The notes: generated by a model not told the origin, from the letters alone. A stretch of 64,000 bases of DNA from an uncultured Lachnospiraceae bacterium (GCA_910587105.1 CAJUMB010000001.1:62001-126000); one strand, 5' to 3'. Shown: positions 6,624-15,592, numbered from the stretch's first letter. A program made the numbers and translations.

Positions 6624-8285
6624 ATGATGAACCACAAGAAATATACCAGGCAGTATTTCATGCCTCCGGTAAAATCAATGAAATGGACAGAAAAGGAATA
6701 TGTTGACAAGGCCCCTGTATGGTGCAGTGTGGACCTTCGGGACGGAAATCAGGCCCTGGTGATTCCCATGAGTCTGGAACAGAAAGTGGATTTTTTCAAA
6801 CTTTTAGTGGAAATCGGATTTAAAGAAATCGAAGTGGGTTTCCCCGCCGCCTCAGAGACAGAATACCAGTTCCTGAGAAAACTCATTGAGGACGACCTGA
6901 TTCCCGATGATGTGACCATTCAGGTGCTTACCCAGGCACGGGAGCACATTATCCGCAAAACCTTTGAGGCGCTGGAGGGGGCGAAAAAAGCGGTTGTCCA
7001 TGTGTACAATTCCACCTCTCTGGCACAGAGAGAACAGGTATTTAAAAAGTCAAAAGAAGAGATCCTGCAGATTGCCGTAGATGGAGCGGCGCTGCTGAAA
7101 AAACTCACCGACGAGACCAACGGAAATTATTTATTTGAATACAGCCCGGAAAGTTTCACAGGAACGGAACCAGAGTATGCCCTGGAGGTGTGCAACGCGG
7201 TTCTGGATGTGTGGAAACCCACCCCTGAGAAGAAGGCCATCATCAATCTTCCCGTGACGGTACAGCATTCCCTTCCTCACGTTTATGCCAGCCAGATCGA
7301 GTATATGTGTGAAAATATGAATTACAGGGAAAATGTGGTGGTATCTCTGCATCCCCACAATGACAGAGGATGCGGCGTGGCCGATGCGGAGCTGGGTCTT
7401 CTGGCCGGGGCAGACAGAATCGAGGGCACTTTGTTCGGCAACGGCGAGCGCACCGGCAACGTGGACATCGTGACCCTGGCTATGAATATGTATTCCCAGG
7501 GTGTGGATCCAGGACTGGACTTTTCCGATATGCCTCACGTGTGTGAATGTTATGAAAAATACACGGGGATGCGGATTGATGAGCGGAGTCCTTACAGCGG
7601 GGCGCTGGTATTTGCCGCCTTCTCCGGCTCCCATCAGGATGCTATCGCCAAGGGTATGCACTGGCTGGAAGAAAAACAGCCGCCTCACTGGACCATTCCC
7701 TATCTGCCCATTGACCCTAAGGATGTGGGGAGAAGTTACGACGCAGATGTAATCCGCATTAACAGCCAGTCCGGAAAGGGCGGTGTGGGCTACATTCTGG
7801 AAACCAGGTATGGCTTGAATCTGCCTGCAAAAATGCGGGAGGCCATGGGCTATGCATCGAAAGCCGTATCCGACCATACCCACAAGGAGCTGCTCCCGGA
7901 GGAAATCTTCGAACTGTTCAAGAAGAAATTCGAGGACGTGGTGGAGCCATACAGCATTCACGGTGTCCATTTCCAGCAGGTAAACGGCATCACTACCCAG
8001 GTTACCTCCACCTTCCAGAACGAGACGGTCACCACAGAAGCCACAGGAAACGGACGTCTGGACGCAGTGAGCAATGCGCTGAAAAAGGCATACGGCCTGG
8101 ATTACCAGCTGGTGACTTATCAGGAACACGCCCTGGAACAAAGCTCCAGTTCCAGAGCTATCGCCTATGTGGGCATCAGCAGTCCATCAGGAGAACTGTT
8201 CTGGGGAGCAGCTGTGGACCCGGATATTATCCGCGCCAGCATCGACGCCCTGGTAACTGCCATCAACAATATGGCAAGAAGCTGA
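6624..8285 (+). CDS. leuA: 2-isopropylmalate synthase (type 2, LeuA)
   Basis: A 553-residue enzyme that condenses acetyl-CoA with 2-oxoisovalerate in the first committed step of leucine synthesis. The TIM-barrel starts with the metal-binding DLRDGNQAL at 37-45 and carries HPHNDRGCG at 243-251, the metal-binding histidines. The residues after about 420 form the C-terminal LeuA regulatory (leucine-binding) domain. Length and the MPPVKSMKW start fit the longer type-2 form seen in actinobacteria and many Lachnospiraceae rather than the Escherichia type. ATG 6624 follows AAAGGAGG; an ATG one codon later is also possible. Expression is controlled by the T-box upstream. It lies 4 bp from the next gene. 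The other leucine genes are not in the window. Confidence 0.95.
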   Translation: MMNHKKYTRQYFMPPVKSMKWTEKEYVDKAPVWCSVDLRDGNQALVIPMSLEQKVDFFKLLVEIGFKEIEVGFPAASETEYQFLRKLIEDDLIPDDVTIQVLTQAREHIIRKTFEALEGAKKAVVHVYNSTSLAQREQVFKKSKEEILQIAVDGAALLKKLTDETNGNYLFEYSPESFTGTEPEYALEVCNAVLDVWKPTPEKKAIINLPVTVQHSLPHVYASQIEYMCENMNYRENVVVSLHPHNDRGCGVADAELGLLAGADRIEGTLFGNGERTGNVDIVTLAMNMYSQGVDPGLDFSDMPHVCECYEKYTGMRIDERSPYSGALVFAAFSGSHQDAIAKGMHWLEEKQPPHWTIPYLPIDPKDVGRSYDADVIRINSQSGKGGVGYILETRYGLNLPAKMREAMGYASKAVSDHTHKELLPEEIFELFKKKFEDVVEPYSIHGVHFQQVNGITTQVTSTFQNETVTTEATGNGRLDAVSNALKKAYGLDYQLVTYQEHALEQSSSSRAIAYVGISSPSGELFWGAAVDPDIIRASIDALVTAINNMARS

Positions 8286-8289
8286 ACCT

Positions 8290-9351
8290 ATGCGGGTAAG
8301 AATGAGTACTCTGTGCTATATTGAGCAGGACGGCAGATACCTGATGATGCACAGAACGAAAAAAGAAAAAGATATCAACAAAGACAAATGGATCGGCGTG
8401 GGCGGACATTTCGAAGAGGGGGAGAGCCCGGAGGAATGTCTGCTCCGGGAGGTCTGGGAAGAAACAGGATATCATCTGACCTCATACCGGTTCCGGGGAA
8501 TTGTCACATTTATATCCGGAAAAGGTGAAATCGAATATATGCACTTATTTACCGCCGACGGTTTTACCGGGACAGCCGTTTCCTGCAATGAAGGGGAACT
8601 GGTCTGGATGGATAAAAAAGAAATCTGGAAGCTGAATATCTGGGAAGGGGACAAAATCTTCTTCCGGCTTCTGGAGGATGAGCTTCCTTTTTTCTCTCTG
8701 AAACTGGTATATAACCAACGGGACCAGATGACGGAAGCAGTGCTGAACGGCAGGAAAATGGAACTTTTTGATGTGTTGAATCCGGACGGTACCAGGTCAG
8801 GAGTGGTCAGCGAACGGGGCGTAGTACACCGGGAGGGCAGTATCCATCCGGTTTCCCATGTGTGGGTGATAAGGATGAGAGAAGACGGCGGCTATGATCT
8901 GCTTTTGCAGAAACGAAGCCGGGAGAAAGATTCCTTCCCCGGCTGTTACGACATTTCTTCCGCCGGCCATGTGGAGGCAGGGGATGATTATCTGGATACG
9001 GCAGTGCGGGAACTAAAGGAAGAACTGGGAATCACTGCCTCAGAAGAACAGCTGCGGTATGCAGGCACCTGCCGGTCAACATACCGGGGAGAGTTTTACG
9101 GAAGTCCGTTTCTAAACTGTGAATACAGCAATGTCTATTTATATCTGGAGCCGGTGGACATGGAAGCGTTGTCTCTGCAGGAATCAGAAGTGGAAGAAGT
9201 GCGCTGGATGGACGCTGGCTGCTGTCTGGAGGGGGTGAGAAACGGAACCTTTCCCAACTGTATCGAGGAAGATGAACTGCTTATGATCCATGATTTTATG
9301 AAGAAAACAAGAAACGTTGGTTTTTTCCATTACACCTCAGAAAAGGAGTAG
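8290..9351 (+). CDS. Double NUDIX-domain fusion protein
   Basis: A 353-residue protein with two NUDIX hydrolase domains. The first resembles MutT/8-oxo-dGTP diphosphatases (TLCYIEQDGRYLMMHR) and has a complete Nudix box at 39-61, including REVWEETG. The second, from about residue 166 (ELFDVLNPDG), is of the IPP-isomerase-like/YfcD type with GHVEAGDDY near 226-234 and RELKEELGI. In that second box the first conserved glutamate is aspartate, which is usual for this subfamily. The two domains probably hydrolyse different nucleoside-diphosphate substrates. The gene starts 4 bp after leuA with no strong ribosome site, so it is likely coupled to leuA; ATG 8302 is an alternative start. Substrates are unknown. 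Confidence 0.88.
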   Translation: MRVRMSTLCYIEQDGRYLMMHRTKKEKDINKDKWIGVGGHFEEGESPEECLLREVWEETGYHLTSYRFRGIVTFISGKGEIEYMHLFTADGFTGTAVSCNEGELVWMDKKEIWKLNIWEGDKIFFRLLEDELPFFSLKLVYNQRDQMTEAVLNGRKMELFDVLNPDGTRSGVVSERGVVHREGSIHPVSHVWVIRMREDGGYDLLLQKRSREKDSFPGCYDISSAGHVEAGDDYLDTAVRELKEELGITASEEQLRYAGTCRSTYRGEFYGSPFLNCEYSNVYLYLEPVDMEALSLQESEVEEVRWMDAGCCLEGVRNGTFPNCIEEDELLMIHDFMKKTRNVGFFHYTSEKE

Positions 9352-9357
9352 AATTTC

Positions 9358-9900
9358 ATGATAGAAATACCAGGTCTGGACGAATATATCGCCCAATATC
9401 CCGTGTATGAATACCGGATTATTTCCACAGACAACCTTCCCATAGAACCCCGGGTGCGGACTGTGTGTCAGCAGGAATGTGAGCGGTACGGCACCACCTG
9501 GGCGTGTCCGCCGGGGGTGGGGGAGCTGGACGAATGCCAGCAGTTCTGCCACACCTATCCCTGCGGTGTGTTCTTTTCCTCCGTGGCAGAGGTGAGGGAC
9601 GTGCTGAACATGGAGGAAATGCTGCAGACCCGAAGCGCTCATGAAGAAATCACAGACCAGATCAACCAGTATATGTCCCAAAAAGGACTGGATACTTTCG
9701 TACTCTCCACCGAATCCTGTGAAATCTGCCAGGAATGCACTTATCCAAAAGGCCCCTGTCGTTTTCCTGACCAGATGCACCCCTGCCTGGAAGCATATGG
9801 TATTGTAGTGCCTGAGATTGTGGAGCGGGAGAAGATGGAGTACTATCTGGGCGGCAATACGGTTCTGTGGTTTTCGCTGATCTTATTCCGGTCCGTCTGA
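9358..9900 (+). CDS. DUF2284 cysteine-rich putative metal-binding protein
   Basis: A 180-residue soluble protein rich in cysteine. The pattern CQQECERYGTTWACPPG near 38-54 is the hallmark of DUF2284, and a second cluster, CEICQECTYPKGPCRFP, lies near 120-137. These cysteines probably bind an iron-sulfur cluster or zinc; no reaction is known for the family. It follows the double NUDIX gene by 6 bp, so it is likely the last gene of the leuA transcript. The final residues (LWFSLILFRSV) are hydrophobic. Family assignment is firm and function open. Confidence 0.85.
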   Translation: MIEIPGLDEYIAQYPVYEYRIISTDNLPIEPRVRTVCQQECERYGTTWACPPGVGELDECQQFCHTYPCGVFFSSVAEVRDVLNMEEMLQTRSAHEEITDQINQYMSQKGLDTFVLSTESCEICQECTYPKGPCRFPDQMHPCLEAYGIVVPEIVEREKMEYYLGGNTVLWFSLILFRSV

Positions 9901-9906
9901 AGCAGA

Positions 9907-9937
9907 AACATAAATCCCTCACTCTTGTCATATACTA
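9907..9937 (+). promoter_or_regulatory. Candidate sporulation (SigE/SigK-like) promoter for yqfC
   Basis: CATATACTA at 9929-9937 fits a mother-cell sporulation -10 (SigE CATACAHT at 7 of 8; SigK CATANNNTA fully). ACATAAA at 9908-9914 is a weak -35 at 14 bp spacing. In Bacillus subtilis yqfCD is SigE-dependent, which fits. The -35 match is poor, so this is a candidate only. Confidence 0.4.
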
Positions 9938-9960
9938 GGGAATAAAAGCCTGGAGCATCT

Positions 9961-10239
9961 ATGAAAGAGACGTACACCCGTTTCCGGGAGGGACTGATGA
10001 ACACCCTGGAGGTGCCGGAAGATCTGGCAGCCCAGGAATCTCTGCTGACCATCACCGGCAACAGCAGTCTGTATATTGAAAATTATAAGAGCATACAGTT
10101 TTATTCCCAGAACAGCATACGGATACTTACGAAAAAGGGCCGGATCAGAATCTGCGGAAAATCTTTGAAAATCCAGTTTTACACCTGTGACGAAATGGGA
10201 ATCAGCGGGAATTTCCAGGAAATAGTATTTGAATCGTAA
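9961..10239 (+). CDS. yqfC: Sporulation protein YqfC (YabP/YqfC family)
   Basis: A 92-residue protein of the YabP/YqfC fold. The central LLTITGNSSLYIENYKSI, then ILTKKGRIRICGKSLKI and a final EMGISGNFQEIVF are the characteristic short beta-repeats. It is needed for sporulation in relatives, acts in the mother cell, and always sits beside yqfD. ATG 9961 follows CTGGAG, and the gene lies 15 bp before yqfD. Its presence supports a spore-forming host. Molecular role is not known in detail. Confidence 0.9.
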   Translation: MKETYTRFREGLMNTLEVPEDLAAQESLLTITGNSSLYIENYKSIQFYSQNSIRILTKKGRIRICGKSLKIQFYTCDEMGISGNFQEIVFES

Positions 10240-10254
10240 CCGGGAGGATTTTCT

Positions 10255-11496
10255 GTGATTAATCAAATTGTCCGATTCTTAAAAGGATATGTGCGTATAC
10301 GAATCAGCAGTCAGGAGCCGGAACGTTTTTTAAACCTCTGTGCAAAAAACAACCTGCTCTTATTCCAAATTGAAGAGAAGAACGGTACTTGTGAGATGGA
10401 TATCAGTCTGTCTGGCTTTTTTAAGTTGCAGCCTATCTGCCGTAAAACCCATACCCGCATACATATTCTCCGCAAAAGAGGCATCCCCTTTTTCTTCCTC
10501 AGAAACAGAAAAAGAAAAGCACTTTTCATGGGCCTGGCACTTTGTTTTGTTCTGGTGTACTTGCTGTCCACAAGAATCTGGAATATTCATGTGGACGGCA
10601 ATTATTCTTACAGCACCCAGTCTATCCTTGCGTATCTGGAGGGACAGGATATCCGCCACGGCATCGCCAAGAGAAAACTGTCCTGCGCTGATATTTCAGC
10701 AGGAATTCGTGAAAACTTTCCCGACATGATCTGGGTAGCAGCCAGAATCCGCGGAACCAGGCTGCTGATTGCCGTGCAGGAAAACATGGACTCCATGCCC
10801 CAGGAGGAAGAGACGCCTGATCCCAAACCCAGCGATTTGGTGGCTACCAAAAGCGGGGAGATCATGCAGATGGTTACCCGGCAGGGGATTCCCCAGGCCC
10901 AGGTGGGCGACACATGCGAAAAGGGCCAGATATTAATCCGGGGCGTGGTGGATATTATCAACGACGACGGACAGCTGGTACGCCAGGAACTGGTTCCGGC
11001 AGATGGGGACGTATATATCAAAACTGCCTATTCCTATTATAAAGAATTCCCATTGGCTTATGAAAAACGGGTTTACACGGGAAAAACCAGAAAAAATCTG
11101 GTTCTGCAGATCCACTCGCTGGAATTCCAGGCAGGGCTTCCCGGCCATCCCTTTGATCATTTTGACCAGGTTGGAAAATTTCACACATTAAAATTGACAG
11201 AAAATTTTTATCTTCCCATTATATATGGAAGGAATACGGTACATGAATATCAAATTGTCAAAAAGAAATACTCTAAGGAACAGGCGGAAGCACTGGCCAG
11301 AGACTTTATTTTACGTTTTTTGGACGAAATTATGGAAAAAGGGGTAGAAATATTAGAAAACGGTGTTAAAATAGAAGTAACCGAAGACCGCTGCATCAGC
11401 AGAGGGACCATTTATGGACTGGAGAAAAACGGGGACTGTGTTCCTCTCACCAGCCAGCAGAAAACTCCAAAAGCCGAAGAACCAGAGGAACAGTGA
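10255..11496 (+). CDS. yqfD: Sporulation protein YqfD
   Basis: A 413-residue membrane-anchored sporulation protein. Residues 1-85 are a cytoplasmic YqfD N-terminal region, one membrane helix follows at about 88-107 (FMGLALCFVLVYLLSTRIW), and the rest is an external region beginning NIHVDGNYSYS. It also carries the family's GEIMQMVTRQGIPQAQVGD and KRVYTGKTRKN blocks. The start is GTG 10255, preceded by CGGGAGG at proper spacing; no ATG fits better. It is co-transcribed with yqfC and probably phoH (27 bp gap). It belongs to the mother-cell sporulation set in Bacillus; the exact biochemical role is unresolved. Confidence 0.92.
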   Translation: MINQIVRFLKGYVRIRISSQEPERFLNLCAKNNLLLFQIEEKNGTCEMDISLSGFFKLQPICRKTHTRIHILRKRGIPFFFLRNRKRKALFMGLALCFVLVYLLSTRIWNIHVDGNYSYSTQSILAYLEGQDIRHGIAKRKLSCADISAGIRENFPDMIWVAARIRGTRLLIAVQENMDSMPQEEETPDPKPSDLVATKSGEIMQMVTRQGIPQAQVGDTCEKGQILIRGVVDIINDDGQLVRQELVPADGDVYIKTAYSYYKEFPLAYEKRVYTGKTRKNLVLQIHSLEFQAGLPGHPFDHFDQVGKFHTLKLTENFYLPIIYGRNTVHEYQIVKKKYSKEQAEALARDFILRFLDEIMEKGVEILENGVKIEVTEDRCISRGTIYGLEKNGDCVPLTSQQKTPKAEEPEEQ

Positions 11497-11523
11497 TACA
11501 AAATCCGGCGGAAAGGATAGCGG

Positions 11524-12513
11524 ATGAGCAATATCTTAGAAGCATTGATTGAGCTGCCTGCAGAACACGAAAAAAACGTGTTCGGGACTTTTGACGAACA
11601 TTTGAAGACAATTGAAAAAACGTTAAATGTAACTTTGGTCAGCAGAGACGGCCTGCTGAAGATACTGGGTGCGCCGGAACGGGTGGAAAAAGCCCGCAGG
11701 CTGCTGGAGCAGCTTCTGGAGTTATCCAGGCGGGGAACTGCCATTACTGCGCAGAGTGTGAATTATGCCCTGTCTCTGGCTATGGAGGAAAAGGAAAAAT
11801 ATATCACACAGATGGACCAGGACCTGATCTGCCATACCATACAGGGACGTCCCATCCGCCCCAAAACCCTGGGACAGAAACAGTATGTAGAGCTGATCCG
11901 GAAAAATATGATTGTGTTTGGAATCGGCCCTGCAGGCACCGGAAAGACCTATCTGGCCATGGCTATGGCAGTGACTGCGTTCAAAAGCGATGAAGTCAGC
12001 CGGATTATCCTTACCCGTCCGGCCATAGAAGCCGGGGAGAAGCTGGGGTTTCTGCCGGGCGATATGCAGAGTAAAGTGGACCCGTATCTGCGTCCTCTTT
12101 ACGACGCCTTGTATCAAATCATGGGACCGGACAGCTTTGCAAAGAATATGGAGCGGGGATTGATCGAGGTGGCTCCCCTGGCCTATATGCGCGGGCGTAC
12201 CCTGGATAATGCCTTCATCATTCTGGACGAGGCTCAGAACACCACCCCGGCCCAAATGAAGATGTTCCTCACTAGAATCGGCTTTGGGTCAAAGGTGATT
12301 GTGACGGGAGATGCCTCACAGAAAGATCTGCCTGTTGATTCTGTTTCTGGTCTGGATGTTGCCAGCCGGATTCTGAAAAAGATCGACGGCATCGGATTCT
12401 GTCAGCTGACCAGCCGGGACGTGGTGCGTCATCCGCTGGTGCAGAAAATCGTACAGGCTTATGATAATTATGAGATGAAAAACAAAAATGCCAAGGGCAG
12501 GAGAACTTCATGA
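11524..12513 (+). CDS. phoH: PhoH-family ATPase
   Basis: A 329-residue PhoH/YqfE protein. It has a short N-terminal KH-like region (residues 20-80), then the PhoH P-loop ATPase with Walker A GPAGTGKT at 135-142 and Walker B-like FIILDEAQNTT near 231-241; the RPAIEAGEKLGFLPGD block is family-specific. PhoH proteins are RNA-associated ATPases, and pairing with YbeY points to RNA processing or ribosome quality control. ATG 11524 follows GGAAAGGATAG. The stop overlaps the ybeY start by ATGA. Confidence 0.95.
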   Translation: MSNILEALIELPAEHEKNVFGTFDEHLKTIEKTLNVTLVSRDGLLKILGAPERVEKARRLLEQLLELSRRGTAITAQSVNYALSLAMEEKEKYITQMDQDLICHTIQGRPIRPKTLGQKQYVELIRKNMIVFGIGPAGTGKTYLAMAMAVTAFKSDEVSRIILTRPAIEAGEKLGFLPGDMQSKVDPYLRPLYDALYQIMGPDSFAKNMERGLIEVAPLAYMRGRTLDNAFIILDEAQNTTPAQMKMFLTRIGFGSKVIVTGDASQKDLPVDSVSGLDVASRILKKIDGIGFCQLTSRDVVRHPLVQKIVQAYDNYEMKNKNAKGRRTS

Positions 12514-13007
12514 AATTATATGTGACATACGAGGCGGAAGAACAGCTGGACTTTGATTATACCAAGCTGGCCGCCGCCGTGGGTGAGGCCATTCTGGAGA
12601 CAGAACATTTTCCCAGTGAGACGGAAGTGAATCTGGTTCTCACTTCTGATGAAGAAATCCACCGGGTCAACCGGGAATTCAGGGATATTGACTCCCCCAC
12701 AGATGTACTCTCATTCCCGGCTGTGGACTTTGAAAACCCCGGAGACTACCCGGAGTATCCAGATTGGAAAAATACTTATAAAAATCCGGATACTGGAAAT
12801 ATTATATTGGGAGACATTATGATTTCTGTGCCGAAATCCATCAGTCAGGCCGGTCTGTATGGCCACAGTGTGAAAAGAGAGTATTCCTTTCTCTTTGCCC
12901 ACAGCATGCTCCATCTGCTGGGATATGACCATATGGAACCGGACCAGGCCCGGGTGATGGAAGAAAAACAGGAAAAAATACTGCAGAATTTAGGAATTAG
13001 CCGATAG
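12510..13007 (+). CDS. ybeY: Endoribonuclease YbeY (rRNA maturation factor)
   Basis: A 165-residue metalloprotein with the diagnostic HxxxHxxGxDH zinc site, H131, H135 and H141 in FAHSMLHLLGYDH. It helps 16S rRNA 3'-end maturation and ribosome quality control. The conserved NREFRDIDSPTDVLSFP lies at residues 52-68. It is translationally coupled to phoH through ATGA, the normal partner order. The next gene starts 9 bp later. Confidence 0.96.
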   Translation: MKLYVTYEAEEQLDFDYTKLAAAVGEAILETEHFPSETEVNLVLTSDEEIHRVNREFRDIDSPTDVLSFPAVDFENPGDYPEYPDWKNTYKNPDTGNIILGDIMISVPKSISQAGLYGHSVKREYSFLFAHSMLHLLGYDHMEPDQARVMEEKQEKILQNLGISR

Positions 13008-13016
13008 GGGAAACGT

Positions 13017-14120
13017 ATGAAGAAAAAATTGATTCGAAACGCAGCAGTCATTCTGGCCGCAGTCTGTATGCTCTCAGGATGCAGCAAAAAAGAGGAACCT
13101 GCCCCAGCACCACCGGAGCCGGACATCCATACATCAAAAGACGAAACCTCAACACCTGTGCCGGAGCCCACGCCTACAGAAGAACTCCTCCCGGAAGGTA
13201 TGGTAAACAGCTACCTGTCCGGACAGGAAGTTCCAGAAGAAATCGGCCGCCGCAGGCCGGTAGCTGTGATGCTGAACAACATTCAGGCCGCCGTACCTCA
13301 GACGGGAATTGCCAAGGCCGATGTGGTATACGAGGCGCCGGTGGAAGGAAATATCACACGGCTGATGGGAATTTTCGAAAACTATGAGGGCATGGAAAAA
13401 ATCGGTTCTGTTCGAAGCTGCCGGGAATACTATATTTTCTTCGCCCAGGAATTTGAGGCCCTTTATGCCCACTATGGACAGGCCATCTATGCGAAACCGT
13501 TTCTGGCACAGGATTTCATCCACAATCTGAGCGGGCTGGACCAGTACGGCTCTGACATTTATTACCGCAGTACCGACCGGGTGGCGCCTCATAATGCATA
13601 CACCAGCTTCGACGGCATCCAGCGGGGAATCAAAGATTATGGATACACCCAGGAATACAGTGAGGATTACCCGGGACATTATGTATTTACAGAAAAGGAT
13701 ACCGAAGAAAATCTGGATAACGGTGCCGCAGCCAATGTGGTACGTCTGAACTGTTACCCCACTAACCAGCCCTGGTTTGAATACGATGGGGAGAGTAAAA
13801 AATACAAACGGTTCCAGTACGGAGGCCCCCAGATAGACAGCGAAGGCGGAGAGCAGCTGGTGTACGACAATATATTGATTCAATATCACAGTTATGAGCC
13901 CTATGATCAGAACGGATATCTGAACATTGACGCCATCTCCGGCGGGAACGGAAAGTTTGTAACCCATGGGAAAGCTATTGACATCCGCTGGGAGAAGAAC
14001 GAACCCTGGGGGCAGACTCATTATTTTGATGAAAACAACCAGGAGATTCATCTGAACCGTGGGAAAACCTGGGTGTCAATTGTACTTGATGATAAGATTG
14101 ATGGAGTGGTTGTGGAATAG
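13017..14120 (+). CDS. DUF3048 lipoprotein (YerB-like)
   Basis: A 367-residue exported lipoprotein. Residues 1-21 are a signal peptide ending in lipobox LSGC, with lipidated C22, followed by a Pro/Glu/Thr-rich linker to about residue 65. The DUF3048 region starts at RRPVAVMLNNIQAAVPQTGI and includes GNITRLMGIFENY and the C-terminal NRGKTWVSIV. The family is common on Gram-positive surfaces and has no proven activity. It follows ybeY by 9 bp and could share that transcript. ATG 13017 follows AGGGGAAACGT. Confidence 0.9.
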   Translation: MKKKLIRNAAVILAAVCMLSGCSKKEEPAPAPPEPDIHTSKDETSTPVPEPTPTEELLPEGMVNSYLSGQEVPEEIGRRRPVAVMLNNIQAAVPQTGIAKADVVYEAPVEGNITRLMGIFENYEGMEKIGSVRSCREYYIFFAQEFEALYAHYGQAIYAKPFLAQDFIHNLSGLDQYGSDIYYRSTDRVAPHNAYTSFDGIQRGIKDYGYTQEYSEDYPGHYVFTEKDTEENLDNGAAANVVRLNCYPTNQPWFEYDGESKKYKRFQYGGPQIDSEGGEQLVYDNILIQYHSYEPYDQNGYLNIDAISGGNGKFVTHGKAIDIRWEKNEPWGQTHYFDENNQEIHLNRGKTWVSIVLDDKIDGVVVE

Positions 14121-14162
14121 GACTTTTTATCTATCTGCTGAATCATTTACCTGCCAGATATA

Positions 14163-14191
14163 TGAATAAAATCCAAAAAAATGCCAATACT
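14163..14191 (+). promoter_or_regulatory. Candidate forespore (SigG-like) promoter
   Basis: TGAATA at 14163-14168 and CAATACT at 14185-14191 are separated by 16 bp and resemble forespore sigma elements. BofC, the possible relative of the downstream protein, is forespore-expressed in Bacillus. The spacing is short and the -10 imperfect, so confidence is low. Confidence 0.25.
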
Positions 14192-14214
14192 GTAAAGAAA
14201 AAGGAGCGTCAGCT

Positions 14215-14568
14215 ATGCGCAAAATTTTCTACGGTACCGGCATTTTTTTGATTGTATTCATATTCAGCCTGGGTTTTTACGGGAGTTACCGGATTTCCCA
14301 GTTAAAGGATGAAGTACAGGAGCTGGAAGGATTCCGGCTGAAATACCAGGCCCTGGAGGTGGAAAACCAGACCCTGGACAGCGGCTTTTATCTGAAAAAC
14401 GACGACGGAAAGGTACATGTCTACCGGGGGGACGGGGAAACTGTCTACGAATACACGAATATCCAGGTATCCAGCCTGCCGGATGCCATCCAGGAAGAAA
14501 TCGAAAAGGGAAAATTCATCAAATCCGAGGTGGAATTGTACAGTTTTCTGGAAAACTATTCCAGCTGA
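14215..14568 (+). CDS. Small membrane-anchored protein with BofC-like C-terminal domain
   Basis: A 117-residue protein: one N-terminal membrane helix at 5-26 (FYGTGIFLIVFIFSLGFYG), a short coiled segment rich in Glu/Leu at 30-55, then an external domain with GFYLKNDDGKVHVYR, VSSLPDAIQEEIEKGKFI and SEVELYSFLENYSS. The last block resembles the BofC C-terminal domain, which in Bacillus restrains the SpoIVB protease during sporulation. ATG 14215 follows AAAGGAG. It stands alone, between the DUF3048 gene and proB. The resemblance is by motif only. Confidence 0.65.
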   Translation: MRKIFYGTGIFLIVFIFSLGFYGSYRISQLKDEVQELEGFRLKYQALEVENQTLDSGFYLKNDDGKVHVYRGDGETVYEYTNIQVSSLPDAIQEEIEKGKFIKSEVELYSFLENYSS

Positions 14569-14652
14569 AATCACGGGTCTTTGATCCTGTCATGACCAGC
14601 GTCAAACGCGTTACTCTATCCTGCGCAGCCGCCATCCCAGGCAAAGTTCCTA

Positions 14653-14681
14653 TGGACGAATGCGGAAAAATATTGTAAAAT
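14653..14681 (+). promoter_or_regulatory. Promoter of the proB operon
   Basis: TGGACG at 14653-14658 and TAAAAT at 14676-14681 are separated by 17 bp, a fair housekeeping promoter about 60 bp upstream of the proB start. Confidence 0.5.
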
Positions 14682-14740
14682 AGAAGGCACGATAAGAAAA
14701 ATATGCAGTAATAGCAGCTGCAAAAGGGGACAGGAAGCAC

Positions 14741-15592
14741 GTGGACTACAGGGAAAAACTAAAAGATAAGAAACGAATCGTCTTCAAGATCGGCTCATCT
14801 TCCCTCACTCATCCAGAGACAGGGAAGCTGAACCTGACGAAGATGGAGATACTGGTAAGAGAAATTACCGACTTATGTAACCAGGGCAAGGAGATCGTGG
14901 TGGTGTCTTCTGGTGCAATCGGCGTGGGAAGTGCTGCTTTAGGGCTTCCGGGAAAACCGGAGCGGGTGGAACAGAAGCAGGCATGCGCAGCCATTGGCCA
15001 GGCCAGGCTGATGATGATTTACCAGAAATTATTTGCAGAGTACAACCAGACAGCCGGCCAGATTTTGATGACCAAGAACACTATGGTCAACCTTTTAAAT
15101 AGAAGAAACGCGCAGAATACATTTGAAGAACTGCTGAGGCTGGGCGTAATCCCCATTGTCAATGAAAACGACACCATCTCTACCTATGAGATCAAATTTG
15201 GAGATAACGATACCCTGTCTGCCATTGTTGCCGCATTAATCGGCGCAGACCTGCTGGTACTGCTGTCCGACATTGACGGGTTATTTACCGATGACCCCAG
15301 GGAGAATCCCCAGGCAAAATTTATTGACCTGGTGGAAAATCTGGACGACCACTATATGCAGATGGCCAAGGAGAGCACCGGAAGCCTGGTGGGGACAGGA
15401 GGCATGGCCACAAAGCTGGAGGCAGCCAGAATCTCCACAGGGGCAGGGGCAGACATGGTGATTGCCAACGGAAAAGACTTCCGGGTTATCCATAAAATCA
15501 TAGAGGGAAAACCGGAGGGTACTTTATTTCTGGCAAATCCAAAAGAAGAATTCTATCTCATCGACTACATAGACCAGCTGGTGAATCACTGA
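14741..15592 (+). CDS. proB: Glutamate 5-kinase ProB (short form without PUA domain)
   Basis: A 283-residue amino-acid kinase that phosphorylates glutamate in the first step of proline synthesis. The N-terminal KKRIVFKIGSSSLT, VVSSGAIGVGSAALG near residue 54, NENDTIS near 140 and GTGGMATKLEAA near 220 are the family's ATP, substrate and phosphate motifs. The protein ends about 25 residues after the kinase core, so the C-terminal PUA domain of the Escherichia enzyme is absent, as in many Clostridia. The start is GTG 14741 after AGGGGACAGGAAG. The operon continues with a DUF896 gene, a folate enzyme and proA. Confidence 0.95.
   Translation: MDYREKLKDKKRIVFKIGSSSLTHPETGKLNLTKMEILVREITDLCNQGKEIVVVSSGAIGVGSAALGLPGKPERVEQKQACAAIGQARLMMIYQKLFAEYNQTAGQILMTKNTMVNLLNRRNAQNTFEELLRLGVIPIVNENDTISTYEIKFGDNDTLSAIVAALIGADLLVLLSDIDGLFTDDPRENPQAKFIDLVENLDDHYMQMAKESTGSLVGTGGMATKLEAARISTGAGADMVIANGKDFRVIHKIIEGKPEGTLFLANPKEEFYLIDYIDQLVNH

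Noticed and set aside
7131..8141. 336-codon open frame on the minus strand within leuA
   Set aside because: It is antisense to a well-conserved leuA, has no recognisable domain and no ribosome site; it follows from the codon bias of leuA.
13149..14051. 300-codon minus-strand frame within the DUF3048 gene
   Set aside because: It is antisense to a lipoprotein gene with clear lipobox and family blocks and has no independent signal.
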